DNA from: Pedobacter sp. Leaf170 | GTDB taxonomy: Bacteria; Bacteroidota; Bacteroidia; Sphingobacteriales; Sphingobacteriaceae | Assembly: GCF_920984665.1 (NCBI RefSeq) | Contig: NZ_CAKLBP010000002.1 | Coordinates: 434,001 to 498,000 of the forward strand | Direction of reading: 5' to 3' | DNA: 64,000 bases | Shown here: one piece after another, positions 27,940-37,076 of the stretch | Layout: the number at the start of each line of letters is the position of its first letter | Numbering within the stretch: position 1 is the stretch's first letter | Translations under genes and position numbers: made by a program | Notes under the pieces: generated by a model | Database searches by the model: none | Seen by the model: the letters and a program-made list of their open reading frames with translations, nothing else | What the model was told of the DNA's origin: nothing

Positions 27940-29271
27940 TTATTCTATCCCGTATCGCTCCATTTTGGCGTACAATGTTTTCCTGTCGATATTTAAAATT
28001 TTTGCAGCTTTTGATTTATTGTGCCTAACCCTGATTAGGGTTTCTGTTATCAAAGCTTTTTCGTTTTGTTCGTTCACCGCCTTTAAATCTGATGAATTTC
28101 CAACCGCTGTTTGCTGATGAACAGAAATCATCATCTCATCTGGAAGGGCTTCTACTTGCGCAACATCACCTTGTGTTAATAAAACCATTCGCTTAATTAC
28201 ATTACTTAATTCACGCAGGTTTCCTGGCCAATCATAATTTAAGAGCAGGCTTTTTGCATCTGCAGATATGGTTTTAACATTCCTGCCTAAGTTGCGGTTT
28301 GATAGTTGCACAAAATGGTTGATAAATAATTCAAGGTCGGAGCCTCTATCACGCAATGGAGGCAACTGAATTTTAAATTCGTTTAAGCGATGATATAAAT
28401 CTTCTCTAAATTCACCCTGTTGCATGCTTCCTGCTAAATCATCATTGGTTGCAGTTATAATTCTAACATCAACCTGAATTTGCTTTGTGCTGCCAAGCGG
28501 TTGTATAACGCGTTCTTGCAGGGCTCGCAGAAGTTTTATTTGTACTTCGTAACTTAAATTTCCTACTTCATCTAAAAATAAAGTTCCGCCATCTGCAGCC
28601 TCAAACTGACCTTTTTTGTCATTTAGTGCGCCTGTAAAAGCACCTTTTACATGTCCGAATAATTCACTTGCGGCCAAATCTTTCGATAATGCACCACAAT
28701 CTATAGCAATAAATGGTTTATTTGCTCTTTTACTTTGCTGATGTAAAGTTCTGGCGGCAAATTCTTTTCCCGTTCCGCTTTCACCTTGAATAATTACCGA
28801 CATATCCGTTGGTGCAACCAAAGCAATATGTTCATACAATTTATCGGCAATTGCGCTTCTGCCTTTAATAAAATCGCTTTCAGCAGGTTTTTGGTTATTG
28901 TCTTTATCCTGCTTTTTTGTAAGCGAGTTTTTTATAACCATCAAAAGTTCATCAGGGTTTACAGGTTTGGTAATGTAGTCGAAAGCGCCCATCTGCATAG
29001 ATTTCACAGCTGTTCTTACATCATTAAAACTTGTCATGATGATTATCGGGGTCAGAAACCCTAAGTTTCTGGTGTGGGTAATCACTTCTAAACCAACGCC
29101 ATCTGGTAAGCGATAATCAATAAGAAGCAAATCAAACTCCTGATTTTCTATAAGTTTAAAAGATTGCTTTACATGGGTTACGAGCGTAACCTCATAATTG
29201 TTTTTAGTTAAAAAACCTTCAAGTAATTGAGCAAATGTTGTATCGTCTTCTAAAATCAGGATTCTCGCCAT
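27940..29271 (-). CDS. Sigma-54-dependent response regulator (NtrC/ZraR family)
   Basis: This 443-residue regulator has a receiver domain (phospho-site D52 in LLLIDYRLPDG), an AAA+ domain with Walker A GESGTGKE (163-170), the sigma-54 contact loop GAFTGA (210-215) and Walker B LFLDE (231-235), and a Fis-type HTH at the end (NKSKAAKILNIDRKTLYAKM). It therefore activates sigma-54 promoters when phosphorylated. It is convergent with the hybrid kinase gene. An inverted repeat directly before its start overlaps any promoter (see findings). Confidence 0.95.
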   Translation of the reverse strand: MARILILEDDTTFAQLLEGFLTKNNYEVTLVTHVKQSFKLIENQEFDLLLIDYRLPDGVGLEVITHTRNLGFLTPIIIMTSFNDVRTAVKSMQMGAFDYITKPVNPDELLMVIKNSLTKKQDKDNNQKPAESDFIKGRSAIADKLYEHIALVAPTDMSVIIQGESGTGKEFAARTLHQQSKRANKPFIAIDCGALSKDLAASELFGHVKGAFTGALNDKKGQFEAADGGTLFLDEVGNLSYEVQIKLLRALQERVIQPLGSTKQIQVDVRIITATNDDLAGSMQQGEFREDLYHRLNEFKIQLPPLRDRGSDLELFINHFVQLSNRNLGRNVKTISADAKSLLLNYDWPGNLRELSNVIKRMVLLTQGDVAQVEALPDEMMISVHQQTAVGNSSDLKAVNEQNEKALITETLIRVRHNKSKAAKILNIDRKTLYAKMERYGIE

Positions 29272-29280
29272 ATAACAAAA

Positions 29281-29315
29281 ATACGAAAAGCCAGTTAAAT
29301 ACTGGCCTTTCGTAT
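29281..29315 (-). terminator. Hairpin between the PepSY-like gene and the sigma-54 regulator gene
   Basis: A 15-bp inverted repeat with one mismatch (ATACGAAAAGCCAGT and ACTGGCCTTTCGTAT) has a five-base loop. On the minus strand a TATTTTTG stretch follows immediately, giving the form of an intrinsic terminator for the tandem PepSY-like genes. The same T-run also reads as a TAnnTTTG box (29276-29283) five bases before the regulator ATG. Confidence 0.7.
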
Positions 29316-29340
29316 ACTAGGTAGATGCAATAATTTGGGG

Positions 29341-29652
29341 TTATTGTACTGGTTTACCGTCTTTATCAATCTTAACTGAGCCTGTTTCGGCTTCTTTTTT
29401 AACATTGATTAGGTAATATTCTTTTGTTCCTTCTTTAACTGCCCAGGCTTCTGTAGCGGTCCAGCCTTTGTAAGCATCAGATTTTAATGCGGTTGTAACC
29501 GGCTCTGGTAATTCTTCTAATTTTACCGGAGTTTTTGTAGTGCTATCTTGACCTGCAACAATTGCAGTTGGTTTTAAATCTTTAATTTCACTCGCTTGTA
29601 CTGCTGTTAATCCTGCTACAGCTAATGCTGCTGATAAAATGAACTTTTTCAT
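29341..29652 (-). CDS. Small secreted PepSY-like protein (copy 1)
   Basis: This 103-residue exported protein has a signal peptide (MKKFILSAALAVAGLTAVQAS) and a mature part of about 80 residues containing VKLEELPEPVTTALKSDAYK, GWTATEAWAV and VKIDKDGKPV. The layout resembles the periplasmic PepSY-like (DUF2874) modules of Bacteroidota, although family membership is judged by eye only. It is 102 bases downstream of a paralogue whose mature C-terminal 68 residues are identical. Function is unknown. Confidence 0.72.
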   Translation of the reverse strand: MKKFILSAALAVAGLTAVQASEIKDLKPTAIVAGQDSTTKTPVKLEELPEPVTTALKSDAYKGWTATEAWAVKEGTKEYYLINVKKEAETGSVKIDKDGKPVQ

Positions 29653-29754
29653 AGTTGTAAATTTTTATTATAAAGTGTAGCCTGGTAAATGGCTACACTA
29701 TTGGTTAATTATGCCTCAATCGAGGGTATTGTAATTTTTGGGGTGCTATTAATA

Positions 29755-30069
29755 TTATTGTACCGGCTTACCGTCTTTATCAATTTTAACCGAGCCAGTT
29801 TCAGCTTCTTTTTTAACATTGATTAGGTAATATTCTTTTGTTCCTTCTTTAACTGCCCAGGCTTCTGTAGCTGTCCAGCCTTTATATGCATCAGATTTTA
29901 ATGCGGTTGTAACCGGCTCTGGTAATTCTTCTAGTTTTACCGGAGTTTTTGTAGTGCTATCTTGAGCTGCAACAATTGCAGTTGTATTTAAATCTTTTAC
30001 TTCACTTGCTTGTACTGCTGAGAATCCTGCGAACGCTAAAAATGTAGCTGATAAAATGAACTTTTTCAT
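29755..30069 (-). CDS. Small secreted PepSY-like protein (copy 2)
   Basis: This is the upstream member of the tandem pair: 104 residues from the MKKFILSATFLAFAGFSAVQ start. An in-frame start 33 bases earlier would put eleven non-signal residues before it and is not preferred. From DSTTKTPVKLEELPE to the end it is identical to copy 1, while the signal peptide and the first mature residues differ (EVKDLNTTAIVAAQ against EIKDLKPTAIVAGQ). The protein is probably periplasmic or exposed on the outer membrane. Its role is unknown. Confidence 0.72.
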   Translation of the reverse strand: MKKFILSATFLAFAGFSAVQASEVKDLNTTAIVAAQDSTTKTPVKLEELPEPVTTALKSDAYKGWTATEAWAVKEGTKEYYLINVKKEAETGSVKIDKDGKPVQ

Positions 30070-30290
30070 AGTATGATTTTTAAAATTTAATATTTGTAAC
30101 AATACTTGCTAAGGTTTCATAATAATGCCAAAGCTGGCATGCCTTATTAACTTATTGATTTTCAAGACTATAAAAATTAGTAGCTTAATTATGTGTGTAG
30201 ACTTTCTCCACACATTGGGGGTAATGCCAACAGGTTAAATTGATTTTTTAAATTTTTGGAAAGCAAAAGCACTGCTAATAATCAAAGTTC

Positions 30291-30356
30291 GTCCCGTTAT
30301 TCGCTGTAGCCCTCGCAGAAAAAGCTCGGGGCTGCCGCTATTACCGGGTTTAGGTA
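30291..30356 (+). repeat. Dispersed intergenic element, copy A
   Basis: The copy starts GTCCCGTTATTCGCTG, contains an internal CTCG...CTCGGGG region and ends ACCGGGTTTAGGTA. It shares these ends and the general length (about 65 bases) with three other intergenic copies in the window. Confidence 0.6.
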
Positions 30357-30424
30357 AATTGGTTTCTGCAGGAAATAGAAAGGGTAGCTCCTGCTCCGAT
30401 GTCAATAACTCAAGCAAATTTGTG

Positions 30425-30460
30425 CTTGTCATCCTGAGCTTCCCTAAACTTCTTGACAAG
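30425..30460. repeat. CTTGTCA...TGACAAG hairpin-like repeat
   Basis: A seven-bp inverted repeat encloses GTCATCCTGAGCTTCCC-type sequence, a motif that occurs in many copies in Bacteroidota genomes. It is non-coding. Confidence 0.5.
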
Positions 30461-30612
30461 TTATTGTTATACAGAATCTTTAGTTCATAAAAAGTAATTT
30501 AAGGTATTCGAGAAGCGCAGACTGACAGATTGAAAGGTTAAATTAATGAGGAGAGGTTAAAGCGAAACGAATAAAATTTTAAAAAACTTTTTTTCGGCAA
30601 CATAATTTTTTC

Positions 30613-30620
30613 TATACTTG
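30613..30620 (+). promoter_or_regulatory. Probable -7 box for tRNA-Thr (TATACTTG)
   Basis: TATACTTG matches the TAnnTTTG consensus at seven of eight positions and lies 15 bases before the mature 5' end of tRNA-Thr, the spacing expected for a tRNA promoter. Confidence 0.5.
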
Positions 30621-30634
30621 CAGCCCGATAAAAA

Positions 30635-30707
<73 letters not shown>

Positions 30708-30829
30708 CTTTTTTATCTTCGATTGCAGATTTAAAATATTAGATTTTGCTCAAAACCGATATCTTTTCTTAAAGCGTTTTACTCCACAGCTTTACTACAT
30801 TCATAAATCAAAAATCATAAATTCGCTTT

Positions 30830-31990
30830 ATGTTACAATATTTTGCAGCCGATTGGATATTTCCTGTTAATGCACCTGCTATAAAAAACGGTACAGTTGT
30901 TACAAATGCTAAAGGCGAAATCACTAAGCTTCTTAATGAAGATGAATCGAAAAATTTAGATGTCTATAAACACAATGGCGCTATCGTTCCAGGTTTTGTA
31001 AACACCCATTGCCACCTCGAATTATCGCACATGTTTAAGCAAATTCCAGAACAAACCGGTTTGGTGGAGTTTGTAAAGCAGGTAATTAAAAGTAGGCAAG
31101 CTAGCGATGAACAAATTAAAGCATCTATAGAAATTGCTGATAAACAAATGTTTGATAATGGCATCGTTGCCGTTGGCGATATTTCGAATCAAATTGTTTC
31201 GAAAGAAACTAAATTAAAGAGTAAAATTTATTACCATACTTTTGTCGAAGCAATGGGATTTAATCCCGATAGGGCAGAATTAATTATGAAGCATTCAAAA
31301 GAAATTATGAATGATTTCTCCCCATTGCATGCTTCCATAGTTCCCCATGCACCATATTCAGTTTCTGCTGAGCTTTTCAATCTGATTAGAGAAATTGCTC
31401 ATCAGAATAAGCAATTTATCAGCATTCACAATCAGGAAAGCCCGCAAGAAAATTCATTTTTTCAAAACAAGACAGGCGATTTTTTAGAGTTATACAAGTT
31501 TTTAGGTTTAGATATATCGTTTTTCCAAGCGACAGCCAAAACATCATTGCAAAGCTATTTGCCAAACTTAGAGTTGCTTAAAACTTTAATGGTTCATAAT
31601 ACGGTTTCCAGTAAAGAAGATATTGATTTTGCAAAAAAGGCAAATCCAAATTTATACTGGTGCCTTTGTTCGAATGCAAATTTATATATAGAAAATGCAT
31701 TACCTGATGTAGATTTACTGATTAATGAAAACCTGAAAATTACATTAGGAACCGACAGCCTGGCAAGTAATCATCAGTTAAATATTCTGTCTGAAATGAG
31801 AACCTTGCAAAAGGCAGAAAAAGTCAATTTCGAAAAACTTTTAACTTGGGCGACTATCAATGGTGCCGAATTTTTAGCATTAGAGAATAAGTTAGGAACA
31901 ATTGAAATTGGCAAAACGCCTGGCTTAAATTTGATTCAACTATCTAATAATTTTGAAATAGAAAGTGATAAGGTTACTAAACTGATTTAA
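30830..31990 (+). CDS. Amidohydrolase-superfamily deaminase/hydrolase (COG0402-like)
   Basis: This 386-residue metal-dependent hydrolase has the ligand set of the cytosine deaminase/TrzN branch: HCHLELSH (HxH motif), VPHAPYSVS (His), SIHNQESPQE (His plus HxxE) and GTDSLASNHQLNILSEM (Asp). Members deaminate or dechlorinate ring compounds such as aminofutalosine, guanine or triazines. The substrate here cannot be told, and no menaquinone-pathway gene is nearby to support aminofutalosine. It is followed within 5 bases by the nitronate monooxygenase gene, so they are likely co-transcribed. Confidence 0.85.
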   Translation: MLQYFAADWIFPVNAPAIKNGTVVTNAKGEITKLLNEDESKNLDVYKHNGAIVPGFVNTHCHLELSHMFKQIPEQTGLVEFVKQVIKSRQASDEQIKASIEIADKQMFDNGIVAVGDISNQIVSKETKLKSKIYYHTFVEAMGFNPDRAELIMKHSKEIMNDFSPLHASIVPHAPYSVSAELFNLIREIAHQNKQFISIHNQESPQENSFFQNKTGDFLELYKFLGLDISFFQATAKTSLQSYLPNLELLKTLMVHNTVSSKEDIDFAKKANPNLYWCLCSNANLYIENALPDVDLLINENLKITLGTDSLASNHQLNILSEMRTLQKAEKVNFEKLLTWATINGAEFLALENKLGTIEIGKTPGLNLIQLSNNFEIESDKVTKLI

Positions 31991-31995
31991 TATTT

Positions 31996-32952
31996 ATGAA
32001 TTCAATTTGTAAACTTTTTAATATAAAATACCCGATTATTCAAGCCGGAATGGTTTGGTGCAGTGGTTGGAAGTTAGCTTCGGCGGTTTCAAACGCTGGT
32101 GGTTTGGGGATTATTGGCGCAGGTTCAATGTATCCTGATGTTTTAAGAAGCCACATTCAAAAATGTAAACTCGCTACTGATAAGCCTTTTGCAGTAAATA
32201 TACCTTTGTTGTACCCGAACATTCAAGAAATAATTGATATTGTTATTGAAGAAAAAGTTAAAATCGTTTTTTCATCCGCTGGCAACCCGGCTACATGGAC
32301 GAGCACACTAAAAGCGCATGGAATTATAGTTGTACATGTTATTGCAAATACAAAGTTTGCCTTAAAAGCTCAGGAAGCCGGTGTTGATGCAATTGTTGCC
32401 GAAGGTTTTGAAGCCGGCGGACATAACGGTAGGGAGGAAACCACAACCATGTGTTTAATACCGATGATTAAGGCTGCGGTAAATGTTCCGGTAATTGCTG
32501 CTGGTGGTATTGCAAGTGGAAAATCGATGTTGGCGGCCTTTGCATTAGGTGCCGATGCTGTTCAAATTGGTTCTGCCTTTGCCGTTGCTGAAGAATCTTC
32601 GGCACATCAGGCATTTAAAGAAAAGATTATTTCATCCGCCGAAGGCGATACCAAACTGGCCATGAAAAAGGTTGTTCCCGTTAGGTTATTAAAAAATGAA
32701 TTTGCTGATGCAGTTGAAAAGGCTGAAGCCGAAGGCACCGGGAAAACTGAACTGATGGATTTATTAGGTAGGGCAAGGGCTAAACTTGGTATGTTTGAAG
32801 GTGATATGCAAAATGGTGAACTGGAAATTGGTCAGGTATCAGCTATGCTAAATGAAGTGAAACCTGCAAAACAAATTTTGGATGAAATTTGGAGCGAATA
32901 CAAAGCCGGATTAAAAAGATTAAAGGATTTGCACAACGAATTAACAGACTAA
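31996..32952 (+). CDS. Nitronate monooxygenase / FabK-like FMN enzyme
   Basis: This 318-residue TIM-barrel flavoenzyme has the family start FNIKYPIIQAGMVWCSGWKL, the FMN-phosphate region VIAAGGIASGKSMLAAFALG followed by ADAVQIGSAFAVAEES, and the catalytic-histidine motif EGFEAGGHNGRE. Members oxidise propionate-3-nitronate and other nitronates or act as enoyl-ACP reductases. The GGHNGRE motif favours the nitronate monooxygenase branch. It starts five bases after the amidohydrolase stop codon. Confidence 0.9.
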   Translation: MNSICKLFNIKYPIIQAGMVWCSGWKLASAVSNAGGLGIIGAGSMYPDVLRSHIQKCKLATDKPFAVNIPLLYPNIQEIIDIVIEEKVKIVFSSAGNPATWTSTLKAHGIIVVHVIANTKFALKAQEAGVDAIVAEGFEAGGHNGREETTTMCLIPMIKAAVNVPVIAAGGIASGKSMLAAFALGADAVQIGSAFAVAEESSAHQAFKEKIISSAEGDTKLAMKKVVPVRLLKNEFADAVEKAEAEGTGKTELMDLLGRARAKLGMFEGDMQNGELEIGQVSAMLNEVKPAKQILDEIWSEYKAGLKRLKDLHNELTD

Positions 32953-32955
32953 CTA

Positions 32956-32985
32956 TTTGATAAGCATTTGGAATGTTAACTTTGC
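32956..32985 (+). promoter_or_regulatory. Promoter of the acylphosphatase gene (TTTG-N17-TAACTTTGC)
   Basis: A -33 TTTG (32956-32959) and a perfect -7 TAACTTTGC (32977-32985) are separated by 17 bases. The -7 box ends 30 bases before ATG 33016. Confidence 0.65.
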
Positions 32986-33015
32986 AACCGTAAAACAATT
33001 CAACATTTAATTTCA

Positions 33016-33291
33016 ATGAAGCATTTCAACATCGTTATTACCGGAAAAGTTCAAGGTGTGGGTTTTCGCGAAACCACCAAAATTATTGCCAATCAAATGA
33101 TGGTTAATGGTTTTGTTAGAAACGAAAAAGACGGCTCGGTGTATGTTGAAGCAGAAGCAGATGATATCTTCCTTGAAGAGTTTGTAAACTGGTGCCATGA
33201 AGGGCCAGACCGTTCGCGGGTTGAAAATGTTTCGGTAAGCGAAGGCGAAGTTAAAAACTATCGTAATTTTGAAGTTTTAAGAAATAAATAG
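33016..33291 (+). CDS. acyP: Acylphosphatase
   Basis: This 91-residue enzyme hydrolyses carboxyl-phosphate bonds such as acetyl phosphate or carbamoyl phosphate. The phosphate-binding loop GKVQGVGFRETT carries the catalytic arginine R18, and N36 in GFVRNEKDGSVYVEAEA completes the active site. Length and motifs are canonical. It has its own promoter and precedes a flippase gene by 49 bases. Confidence 0.95.
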   Translation: MKHFNIVITGKVQGVGFRETTKIIANQMMVNGFVRNEKDGSVYVEAEADDIFLEEFVNWCHEGPDRSRVENVSVSEGEVKNYRNFEVLRNK

Positions 33292-33340
33292 ATTAAGCAT
33301 CTTATAATCTAAAATCGTAAATCAAAAATCTGAAATAAAA

Positions 33341-34822
33341 TTGTCTGTATATAAAAAATTTGTTGGGCAAACAATGGTTTATGGTCTTAGTACCGTTTTC
33401 TCCCGATTGTTCAATTTTATCCTTACCCCAATCTATACTTCGGTGTATAAAAAAGGCGTGTATGGAATTTTTACCAACATGTATGCCAATGCCTCTTTGA
33501 TAAATGCAATTTTGGCTTTTGGTATGGAAAGTACTTATTTCAGGTACCTGAATAAGTTTGAGGATAAAAAGCAAGAAGTTTACAATAACTCTTTTTTGTG
33601 CATTGCCTTTATTTCTACTCTTTTTTTAATAACCGGGTTAATTTTTTCAAATCCAATAGCCACATATCTGGCCGCAAAAGCATCCGAAGTTTCTGATTAC
33701 AAACAGTATGTTGGTTTTTTTCTGTGGATTTTATTTATTGATGCCATTTGTGTAATTCCTTTTGCCAAACTGCGGGCAGATGGAAGGCCATTTAAGTACA
33801 GTGTTGTAAAATTCCTAAATATTGGCTGCTTCGTTGGCTTTAACCTGATATTTATTTTTGTACTGCCTGCCATTATAAAACATAACTGGATTGGTGCATC
33901 ATGGCTACAGTCTTGGTATCGCCATCAATGGATTGGTTATGTGTTTGTATCTAACTTAATTGCAAGTTTAGCTACGCTTTTCGCATTGCTTCCTGAGTTT
34001 TTAAAAATACAACTGAAGTTTGATAAATCACTGTTTTCAAACATGTTTTCTTATAGCTGGCCTATACTTATTGCAAACTTATCCTTCATCGTAAATGAAA
34101 ATTTAGATAAGATTGTTCTAAAAGATTTGCTTCCGGCAGATATTGCTAACGAAGAAGTGGGTATTTACGGCGCTGTATGCAAAATTGCCATCTTTCTGAG
34201 CATATTTATAACTGCGTTCCGCTTGGGGGCAGAGCCATTTTTCTTTAGTCACGCTAAAAATAAAAATGCCAAAGAAACTTATGCAACCATTTTGCAGTAT
34301 TTCGTAATTGCGCTTGCCATACTTTTTGTTGCATTAATTGCAAACATAGAACTTTTAAAATATTTCATCAGGAATGAAGAATACTGGGTTGGGTTGCCTG
34401 CTGTACCATATTTATTAATGGGTTATGTTTTTTTGGGCATTTACATGAATTTATCAATATGGTATCGCCTTTCAGATCAAACCCGCTTCGGTTTATATAT
34501 TTCAGTTATTGGCGCTATTATAACAATTGTGTTAAACGTTGTACTAATTCCTCGCTTCAGTTACATGGGTTCTGCATGGGTTTCGATGGCTGCTTATGCA
34601 ATTATGACCATCATTTCGTACATCCTCGGACAGAAACATTATCCAATTCCATATAACCTAAAAAAAATACTTGCTTATTTAATAGTTTCAACCATAATAG
34701 TTTTTACCTCGTTTTTTGTGTTCGATAAAAATATTTACATCGGCAATGCGATGCTTATTGCTTTTATTGCCGGTATCGCTTACTTCGAGAAAAATGAAAT
34801 CAGAAAACTTTTAAAACGATAA
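33341..34822 (+). CDS. Polysaccharide biosynthesis flippase (MATE/Wzx superfamily)
   Basis: This 493-residue protein with about 13-14 membrane helices has the N-terminal flippase pattern KFVGQTMVYGLSTVFSRLFN followed by FILTPIYTSVYKKGVYGI. The start is TTG at 33341, because the next ATG is 11 codons inside the conserved N-terminal helix. It sits far from the main polysaccharide cluster and is followed by dut. In Bacteroidota this flippase often precedes dut and the TPR/DUF4292/EnvC genes, as here. Its lipid-linked substrate is unknown. Confidence 0.87.
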   Translation: MSVYKKFVGQTMVYGLSTVFSRLFNFILTPIYTSVYKKGVYGIFTNMYANASLINAILAFGMESTYFRYLNKFEDKKQEVYNNSFLCIAFISTLFLITGLIFSNPIATYLAAKASEVSDYKQYVGFFLWILFIDAICVIPFAKLRADGRPFKYSVVKFLNIGCFVGFNLIFIFVLPAIIKHNWIGASWLQSWYRHQWIGYVFVSNLIASLATLFALLPEFLKIQLKFDKSLFSNMFSYSWPILIANLSFIVNENLDKIVLKDLLPADIANEEVGIYGAVCKIAIFLSIFITAFRLGAEPFFFSHAKNKNAKETYATILQYFVIALAILFVALIANIELLKYFIRNEEYWVGLPAVPYLLMGYVFLGIYMNLSIWYRLSDQTRFGLYISVIGAIITIVLNVVLIPRFSYMGSAWVSMAAYAIMTIISYILGQKHYPIPYNLKKILAYLIVSTIIVFTSFFVFDKNIYIGNAMLIAFIAGIAYFEKNEIRKLLKR

Positions 34823-34882
34823 TGCAATAATCATTAATTCACTCATTTATTCAATCAAACATTCAGTCATTCAAAATTATAA

Positions 34883-35314
34883 ATGGAGATAAAAATCATC
34901 AATAAATCAGAACACCCATTGCCACAATATGAAACTGCTCATGCTGCAGGTATGGATTTGAGGGCATCAATAACTGAGGAAATTACGCTAAAGCCTTTGC
35001 AAAGAATGTTAATCCCGACAGGATTACATATTGAATTGCCAATTGGTTATGAAGCACAAATCAGACCGCGAAGCGGGTTAGCTTACAAGCACGGAATCAG
35101 TATTGTTAATGCACCCGGAACTATTGATGCAGATTATCGTGGAGAATTGAAAGTTTTATTGGTAAATTTATCCGATACGGATTTCAAGATTTTAAATGGC
35201 GAGCGTATTGCTCAAATGGTTATTGCTAAACATGAAACTGTAAGCTGGAATCTTGTTGAAGAATTATCTGATACAGCAAGAGGAGCGGGCGGTTATGGGC
35301 ATACGGGCAAATAA
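34883..35314 (+). CDS. dut: Deoxyuridine 5'-triphosphate nucleotidohydrolase
   Basis: This trimeric dUTPase removes dUTP and supplies dUMP for thymidylate synthesis. All five conserved motifs are visible: [43 protein letters not shown] and the C-terminal [10 protein letters not shown] that closes over the active site. Length (143 residues) is typical. Confidence 0.97.
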   Translation: MEIKIINKSEHPLPQYETAHAAGMDLRASITEEITLKPLQRMLIPTGLHIELPIGYEAQIRPRSGLAYKHGISIVNAPGTIDADYRGELKVLLVNLSDTDFKILNGERIAQMVIAKHETVSWNLVEELSDTARGAGGYGHTGK

Positions 35315-35390
35315 ATTTTTAATGATTAAGTTTTAATTATTGAATGTGTTGCAATAGCCAAATAGCTCATCTGGCATTTAGGTTTAAATT

Positions 35391-37076
35391 ATGAGAAAAT
35401 ACATTTTTTTCGCTTTAATTGCTTTTAGTCTGCAAGCTTTTAGTCAGCTGCCTCCTGTAAAACTTAATCAGGATAGCAATGTGGTTAAACAGCTTTTCTT
35501 TGCAGGCTTACGCGAAAAAATGTCTGAGAATTTTGTCGTTGCATCTACAACTTTTAATAAGGTAGTTACGCTGGATACCAAAAATCATGCTGCTTATTAT
35601 GAGCTTGCTGGTTTAAATCTAAGGCTTAATAAATTATCAGAAGCCGAACTAAATATCAAAAAAGCTATCGATTTAAATCCAGGAAACAAATGGTATTTGC
35701 GTTTGCTAAGCGAAGTTTATAAGCGGAATAATAATATGGTTTCGCTTATTTCTGTATTTAACCAATTGATAGCAATCGAGCCTGAAAATGACATATATTA
35801 TTTTGATAAGGCAAATGCACAGTTAATTGCTAACCAGGTTAATGAAGCAAAAAAAACCTACAGCGAAATCGAATCAAAATTTGGCGTATCGAGAGAATTA
35901 ACAAACGCCAGGAGGAGAATTGATGGAACTAATGCAACTGAAAGCGACATTGTAAAGTTGTTAGAAGGCAACCAGGCCGATGTAAAAAATTATCTGTATG
36001 CTGCGGGTTTATTGCTTCAAAAAAACAACGATGCTGAAGCTTTGAAAGTTTTATTGAAAGCACAGCAAATAGAGCCTAAAAATTTTGAAGTGAACCTTGG
36101 CTTGGCAGATGTTTATCGCAAGCAAAAGAATGATGAAGCCGCATTTGCATCGTTAAAATTAGCATTTGAAAGCGAAGAGATGCCGATTGATGAAAAGGTT
36201 AAAATAATTGCAGCGCTTTTCCAAAAAATAGATCAGCCAATAGTATCTAAAAACATTACAGCCTTAGGTAAAAGTTTAGCAGAAGCTAACCCGAAAGATG
36301 CAAAATCATTATCGCTTTATGGTGATATATTGTATCAGCAGAACAAGTTGCAAGATGCGTTGGTGCAATATCAGGCAGCTTTAAAACTTAACGAACAAGT
36401 TTACGCAGTTTGGGAACAGGTAATAAATATCCAAACTTTATTAGGCCATTATACAGATGCAGTTAAGCTTGGCGATGAAGCATTAACCATTTATCCCAAT
36501 CAGGCAAGTTTATACTATTACATGGCTTATGCCTTGTATAAAACGGGCAAATATGATGTTGCTCAAAATAACCTCAAAAATGCACTTCAGCTGGATGTAG
36601 ATAATAAAAGCTTACAAGCGCAGGTATATGCTTTGCAAGGCGATATTTTCATTAACCAGAATAATTTTCCGCAAGCCAAACTAGCATTTGAAAAGGCAAT
36701 TATAACCGAGCCTGATAATTATCTGATAATGAATAATTATGCCTACTACCTTGCTTTAAAGAATGATGATTTAGCTAAAGCGGCAAAATATGCAGAAACA
36801 GCAGCGAATGCGATGCCCGAAAATTCATCGGTTGCAGATACTTATGCATTTATTTTGTTTAAGCAGCAGAAATACGATTTGGCAAAAACCTGGATTGAAA
36901 AGGCATTGCAAAACAATAGCAATAAAAACGGTGTTTATTTGGAGCGCTACGGCGACATTCTTTTTCTTAAAGGTGAAAAAGATGCAGCGATGCTCCAATG
37001 GCAAAAGGCCAAAGATGCCGGTAATGGCTCAGAAGTTTTAACAAAGAAAATCAATGAAAAGAAATATTTTAAATAG
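35391..37076 (+). CDS. TPR-repeat secreted protein
   Basis: This 561-residue protein has a signal peptide (YIFFALIAFSLQAFSQ) and many tetratricopeptide repeats spread over the chain, for example FVVASTTFNKVVTLDTKNHA, YLYAAGLLLQKNNDAEALKV and YYYMAYALYKTGKYDVAQNN. It is probably a periplasmic or outer-membrane-associated scaffold. It overlaps the following DUF4292 gene by 23 bases, and this pair is conserved in Bacteroidota, which suggests that the products act together at the envelope. Confidence 0.88.
   Translation: MRKYIFFALIAFSLQAFSQLPPVKLNQDSNVVKQLFFAGLREKMSENFVVASTTFNKVVTLDTKNHAAYYELAGLNLRLNKLSEAELNIKKAIDLNPGNKWYLRLLSEVYKRNNNMVSLISVFNQLIAIEPENDIYYFDKANAQLIANQVNEAKKTYSEIESKFGVSRELTNARRRIDGTNATESDIVKLLEGNQADVKNYLYAAGLLLQKNNDAEALKVLLKAQQIEPKNFEVNLGLADVYRKQKNDEAAFASLKLAFESEEMPIDEKVKIIAALFQKIDQPIVSKNITALGKSLAEANPKDAKSLSLYGDILYQQNKLQDALVQYQAALKLNEQVYAVWEQVINIQTLLGHYTDAVKLGDEALTIYPNQASLYYYMAYALYKTGKYDVAQNNLKNALQLDVDNKSLQAQVYALQGDIFINQNNFPQAKLAFEKAIITEPDNYLIMNNYAYYLALKNDDLAKAAKYAETAANAMPENSSVADTYAFILFKQQKYDLAKTWIEKALQNNSNKNGVYLERYGDILFLKGEKDAAMLQWQKAKDAGNGSEVLTKKINEKKYFK

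Larger units (their letters stand above)
30070..30634. other. Gene-free stretch between the PepSY-like genes and tRNA-Thr
   Basis: The 565 bases hold no credible gene. A 74-codon minus-strand frame at 30235-30459 lies inside repeat-like sequence and is not believed. The stretch contains one copy of the dispersed GTCCCG...CGGGTTTA element (30291-30356), a CTTGTCA/TGACAAG stem (30425-30460) typical of scattered Bacteroidota repeats, and the tRNA promoter region. Confidence 0.7.

Noticed and set aside
30235..30459. 74-codon minus-strand reading frame
   Set aside because: It lies within dispersed-repeat sequence (copy A and the CTTGTCA hairpin), has no recognisable domain, and its composition follows the repeats.
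30830..31990. Specific assignment of the amidohydrolase as aminofutalosine deaminase
   Set aside because: The motifs fit a broad group of deaminases, and no futalosine-pathway gene is nearby.
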